A stretch of 33,513 bases of DNA from an uncultured Prevotellaceae bacterium. Its GTDB lineage: Bacteria; Bacteroidota; Bacteroidia; Bacteroidales; Bacteroidaceae. The stretch's first letter is position 1, and every line of letters starts with the position of its first letter. The notes under the pieces are model-generated. The model was not told the DNA's origin. It ran no database searches and saw nothing but the letters and a program-made list of their open reading frames with translations. Location of the stretch: NCBI GenBank assembly GCA_900315105.1, contig OMXX01000051.1:1-33513 (forward strand), read 5' to 3'. Both the position numbers and the translations under genes were made by a program. Positions 31,627 to 33,513 of this stretch are shown here, one piece after another.

Positions 31627-33282
31627 ATGGGACCAAAGGCTTATTCTTCCAAACAGATATTTCGCTGGCTATTGCGTTCGTGGCGTGGAAATTATTTTCA
31701 GGCCTCATTGAATGCGTTTCTTGGCTTGCTTGAGGTTGGAGTAAGTCTTGCTTCTGTGTGGGCCGTAAAGCATGCCATTGATGTGGCATCTCATTCTGTT
31801 GAAGGGGATGTGCTTATGGCTGTAGGAATAATGGGAGGACTTGTCCTTTGTAACTTTGCTATCAATATGACTGCTGTCTGGGTGAAGAATATCCTTGGTG
31901 TTCGGGCTCAGAACCGCATGCAGAGACGGATGCTTGACCGAATATTGCGTTCTGAGTGGCATGGAAAGGAAAGTCTTCATAGTGGTGATGTCATAAATCG
32001 CCTTGAACAGGATGTGAATCAGGTTGTGGTGTTCCTTACCGAGACTCTTCCAAATACGCTTTCCGTCCTTGCGATGTTCCTTGGCGCTTTCTCATATCTG
32101 TATCTTATGGATCGTAGGCTGGCACTAATCATTGTGGTGATGATTCCGTTCTTTGCCATTCTGAGTAAGATATATGTCCGTCGTATGCGACAGCTTTCGC
32201 GTGATGTGCGTGATTCTGATTCTCGTGTACAGAGCATTCTTCAGGAAACTGTGCAGAACCGTATGCTCGTAAAGACGCTTGAGAGTGAAGAAATGATGGT
32301 GGAGCGACTTGACGACCAGCATCGTATGTTGCAGAGTAATGTGGAGAAAAGAACGAAATTCCGCCTTTTCTCTAATTTCATTCTTAATTTCGGTTTTGCA
32401 TTCTGTTATCTTGTTGCTTTTGCGTGGAGTGCTCTGCGAATGTCGGCCGGTACGCTTTCCTTTGGAGGTATGACTGCATTTCTGCAACTTGTGAATAGAA
32501 TACAGTCGCCAGCCCGTAGTATCATGAAACTGGCTCCTGCTTTTGTAGGCGTTTTTACTGCTGCGGAGAGATTGATGCTTCTTGAGGAGACTCCTCTTGA
32601 GGAGCAGGGCGATGATATTCAACTTGGTTGTCCTTGCGGAATCCGTCTTGAGAATGTAACTTACGGATATGAGGATGACAAGGCTCATCCTGTCATTCGT
32701 GATCTTTCATTCGACTTCCGTCCGGGTGAGTGTACGGCTATCCTTGGCGAGACAGGTGCGGGAAAGACGACCATTATCAGACTTATTCAGGCTCTTCTTC
32801 GTCCGGATTCTGGTTCTCTTTATATATATAATAAGGAGGAGAGTATAGAAGTGAGTCCTCTTACTCGCTGTAATATTGTGTATGTGCCTCAAGGGAACAC
32901 TCTTCTTAGTGGCACGATTCGTGATAATCTTCTTCTTGCCGATGAGAATGCAACGGATGAGCAGATGCGAGAGGTGCTCACAATAGCGTGTGCCGAATTC
33001 GTGTTCGCGTTGCCGGAAGGCCTTGACACCACCTGTTCTGAGAACGGCGGCGGATTAAGCGAAGGGCAGGCTCAGAGGATCTGTATTGCCCGTGCGCTTC
33101 TTCGTAATCGTGGAATCCTTCTTCTCGATGAGGCTACAAGTGCTCTTGACCCTGAGACGGAAAAGAACCTACTTGCCAATATTATGAAGTCGAGTCAGCA
33201 TACGATTATTTTTATTACTCATCGTCCTGCTGTTGTTGATTATTGCTCACGCACACTCCGTATAGAAAAACTGAGGGATTAG
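31627..33282 (+). CDS. ABC exporter, fused permease-ATPase
   Basis: A 551-residue half-transporter of the MsbA/lipid-peptide exporter type. The membrane domain (about residues 25-310) has the usual six helices; the ATPase domain (about 335-551) has Walker A GETGAGKTT (374-382), Q-loop VYVPQGNT, signature LSEGQ (477-481; the common form is LSGGQ), Walker B ILLLDE (497-502) and the H-loop His532. It must dimerise, since no partner gene adjoins. The substrate cannot be told. The start 16 bp after nadK lacks a promoter of its own, so it is read as the second gene of an operon. No terminator is evident after it. Confidence 0.92.
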   Translation: MGPKAYSSKQIFRWLLRSWRGNYFQASLNAFLGLLEVGVSLASVWAVKHAIDVASHSVEGDVLMAVGIMGGLVLCNFAINMTAVWVKNILGVRAQNRMQRRMLDRILRSEWHGKESLHSGDVINRLEQDVNQVVVFLTETLPNTLSVLAMFLGAFSYLYLMDRRLALIIVVMIPFFAILSKIYVRRMRQLSRDVRDSDSRVQSILQETVQNRMLVKTLESEEMMVERLDDQHRMLQSNVEKRTKFRLFSNFILNFGFAFCYLVAFAWSALRMSAGTLSFGGMTAFLQLVNRIQSPARSIMKLAPAFVGVFTAAERLMLLEETPLEEQGDDIQLGCPCGIRLENVTYGYEDDKAHPVIRDLSFDFRPGECTAILGETGAGKTTIIRLIQALLRPDSGSLYIYNKEESIEVSPLTRCNIVYVPQGNTLLSGTIRDNLLLADENATDEQMREVLTIACAEFVFALPEGLDTTCSENGGGLSEGQAQRICIARALLRNRGILLLDEATSALDPETEKNLLANIMKSSQHTIIFITHRPAVVDYCSRTLRIEKLRD

Positions 33283-33324
33283 GCTTTTGTCCCTCCGTAA
33301 ATCCACCGCTCTCCCTCCGTTCAT

Positions 33325-33419
33325 CCTCCGCTCTTCCTCCGTACCAAAGTCGGTGCAAAGTCGGTGCAAAGTCGGTGGGGGAGCGGAGGTTCATCGAGTT
33401 TGGTTGGGAGTAAGAGCGG
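33325..33419. mobile_element. 11-mer-triplet element with inverted ends, copy 2
   Basis: Three tandem CAAAGTCGGTG units (33344-33376) within CCGCTCTTCCTCCGTACC.. and ..TTTGGTTGGGAGTAAGAGCGG inverted ends, matching 22642-22739 with a 3-bp indel near the right end. A second partial start (CTCCCTCCGTTCATCC) precedes it. Confidence 0.75.
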
Positions 33420-33513
33420 AATCACATCGGAGTAAGACCGTGGGCATAAAGGCAGGACAGGGCGAGAATACCTCAACTGCAGAATCCCCGTGTTTTTCAC
33501 AATATCCTGCACG

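Overview
The window looks like a chromosomal segment of a Bacteroidota bacterium, most likely from the Prevotella/Segatella group. Reasons: (1) many promoters match the Bacteroidota primary-sigma pattern (TTTG, 19-20 nt, TAnnTTTG) and Shine-Dalgarno sequences are poor; (2) families typical of the phylum are present: a SusC-like carboxypeptidase-regulatory insertion, a head-GIN DUF2807 protein, a DUF6057-like membrane protein and a single-chain PurL; (3) the intergenic DNA is rich in small palindromic repeats. I see no rRNA, tRNA, CRISPR array, transposase or phage gene. The genus is an inference.

Layout. 172-3216: a secreted DUF4139/MuiA-type protein with a SusC-like insertion, then a convergent secreted carboxypeptidase-regulatory-like protein. 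3217-6181: a repeat-rich leader, thrS, and a small NifX/NifB-type protein. 6808-7479: an exported hypothetical. 7599-14922 (minus): purL, then a pair made of a polytopic membrane protein and a PD40/beta-propeller lipoprotein carrying a CxxCH haem-type motif. 15541-20355 (minus): a compact five-gene cluster encoding a circularly permuted ATP-grasp, an alpha-E (DUF403) protein, a transglutaminase-like protease and two tandem aspartoacylase/succinylglutamate-desuccinylase-like proteins. 20945-22321: amtB with no adjacent glnK. 22856-25046: three small secreted or membrane hypotheticals, each with its own promoter. 25399-26220: head-GIN protein. 26275-30582 (minus): a TrmH-type RNA methyltransferase, then the DJ-1/PfpI - ispD - recG operon. 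30726-33282 (plus): nadK followed by an ABC exporter.

The five-gene cluster is the best candidate for a poorly described system. An ATP-grasp amidoligase, an alpha-E partner and a transglutaminase-like amidase suggest making and trimming an unusual peptide or amide conjugate. The zinc-peptidase-like pair adds one intact member and one whose zinc ligands are replaced, apparently a pseudoenzyme partner.

The intergenic DNA is the other notable part. I found: an inverted pair of ~110-bp MITE-like elements, one lying between the purL promoter and its start codon; a ~95-bp element with three copies of an 11-mer, present twice; a repeat carrying a minus-strand terminator (two full copies plus a third hairpin); an AGCTCATCAAGCT repeat present five times; GC-rich palindromes, two of which lie inside coding N-termini; and 7-bp tandem repeats inside two adjacent genes and in the purL leader.

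Gene-free stretches over 300 bases: 3217-3725 (promoters, palindromes, possible 35-codon ORF), 6182-6807 (terminators, repeats, MITE-like copy 1), 14923-15540 (7-bp repeat, MITE-like copy 2, purL promoter, terminator repeat), 20356-20944 (ATP-grasp promoter, AT-rich DNA, terminator repeat), 22322-22855 (amtB promoter, 11-mer element, terminator), 25047-25398 (two promoters, dyad cluster). All positions were worked out by eye; no database search was run.
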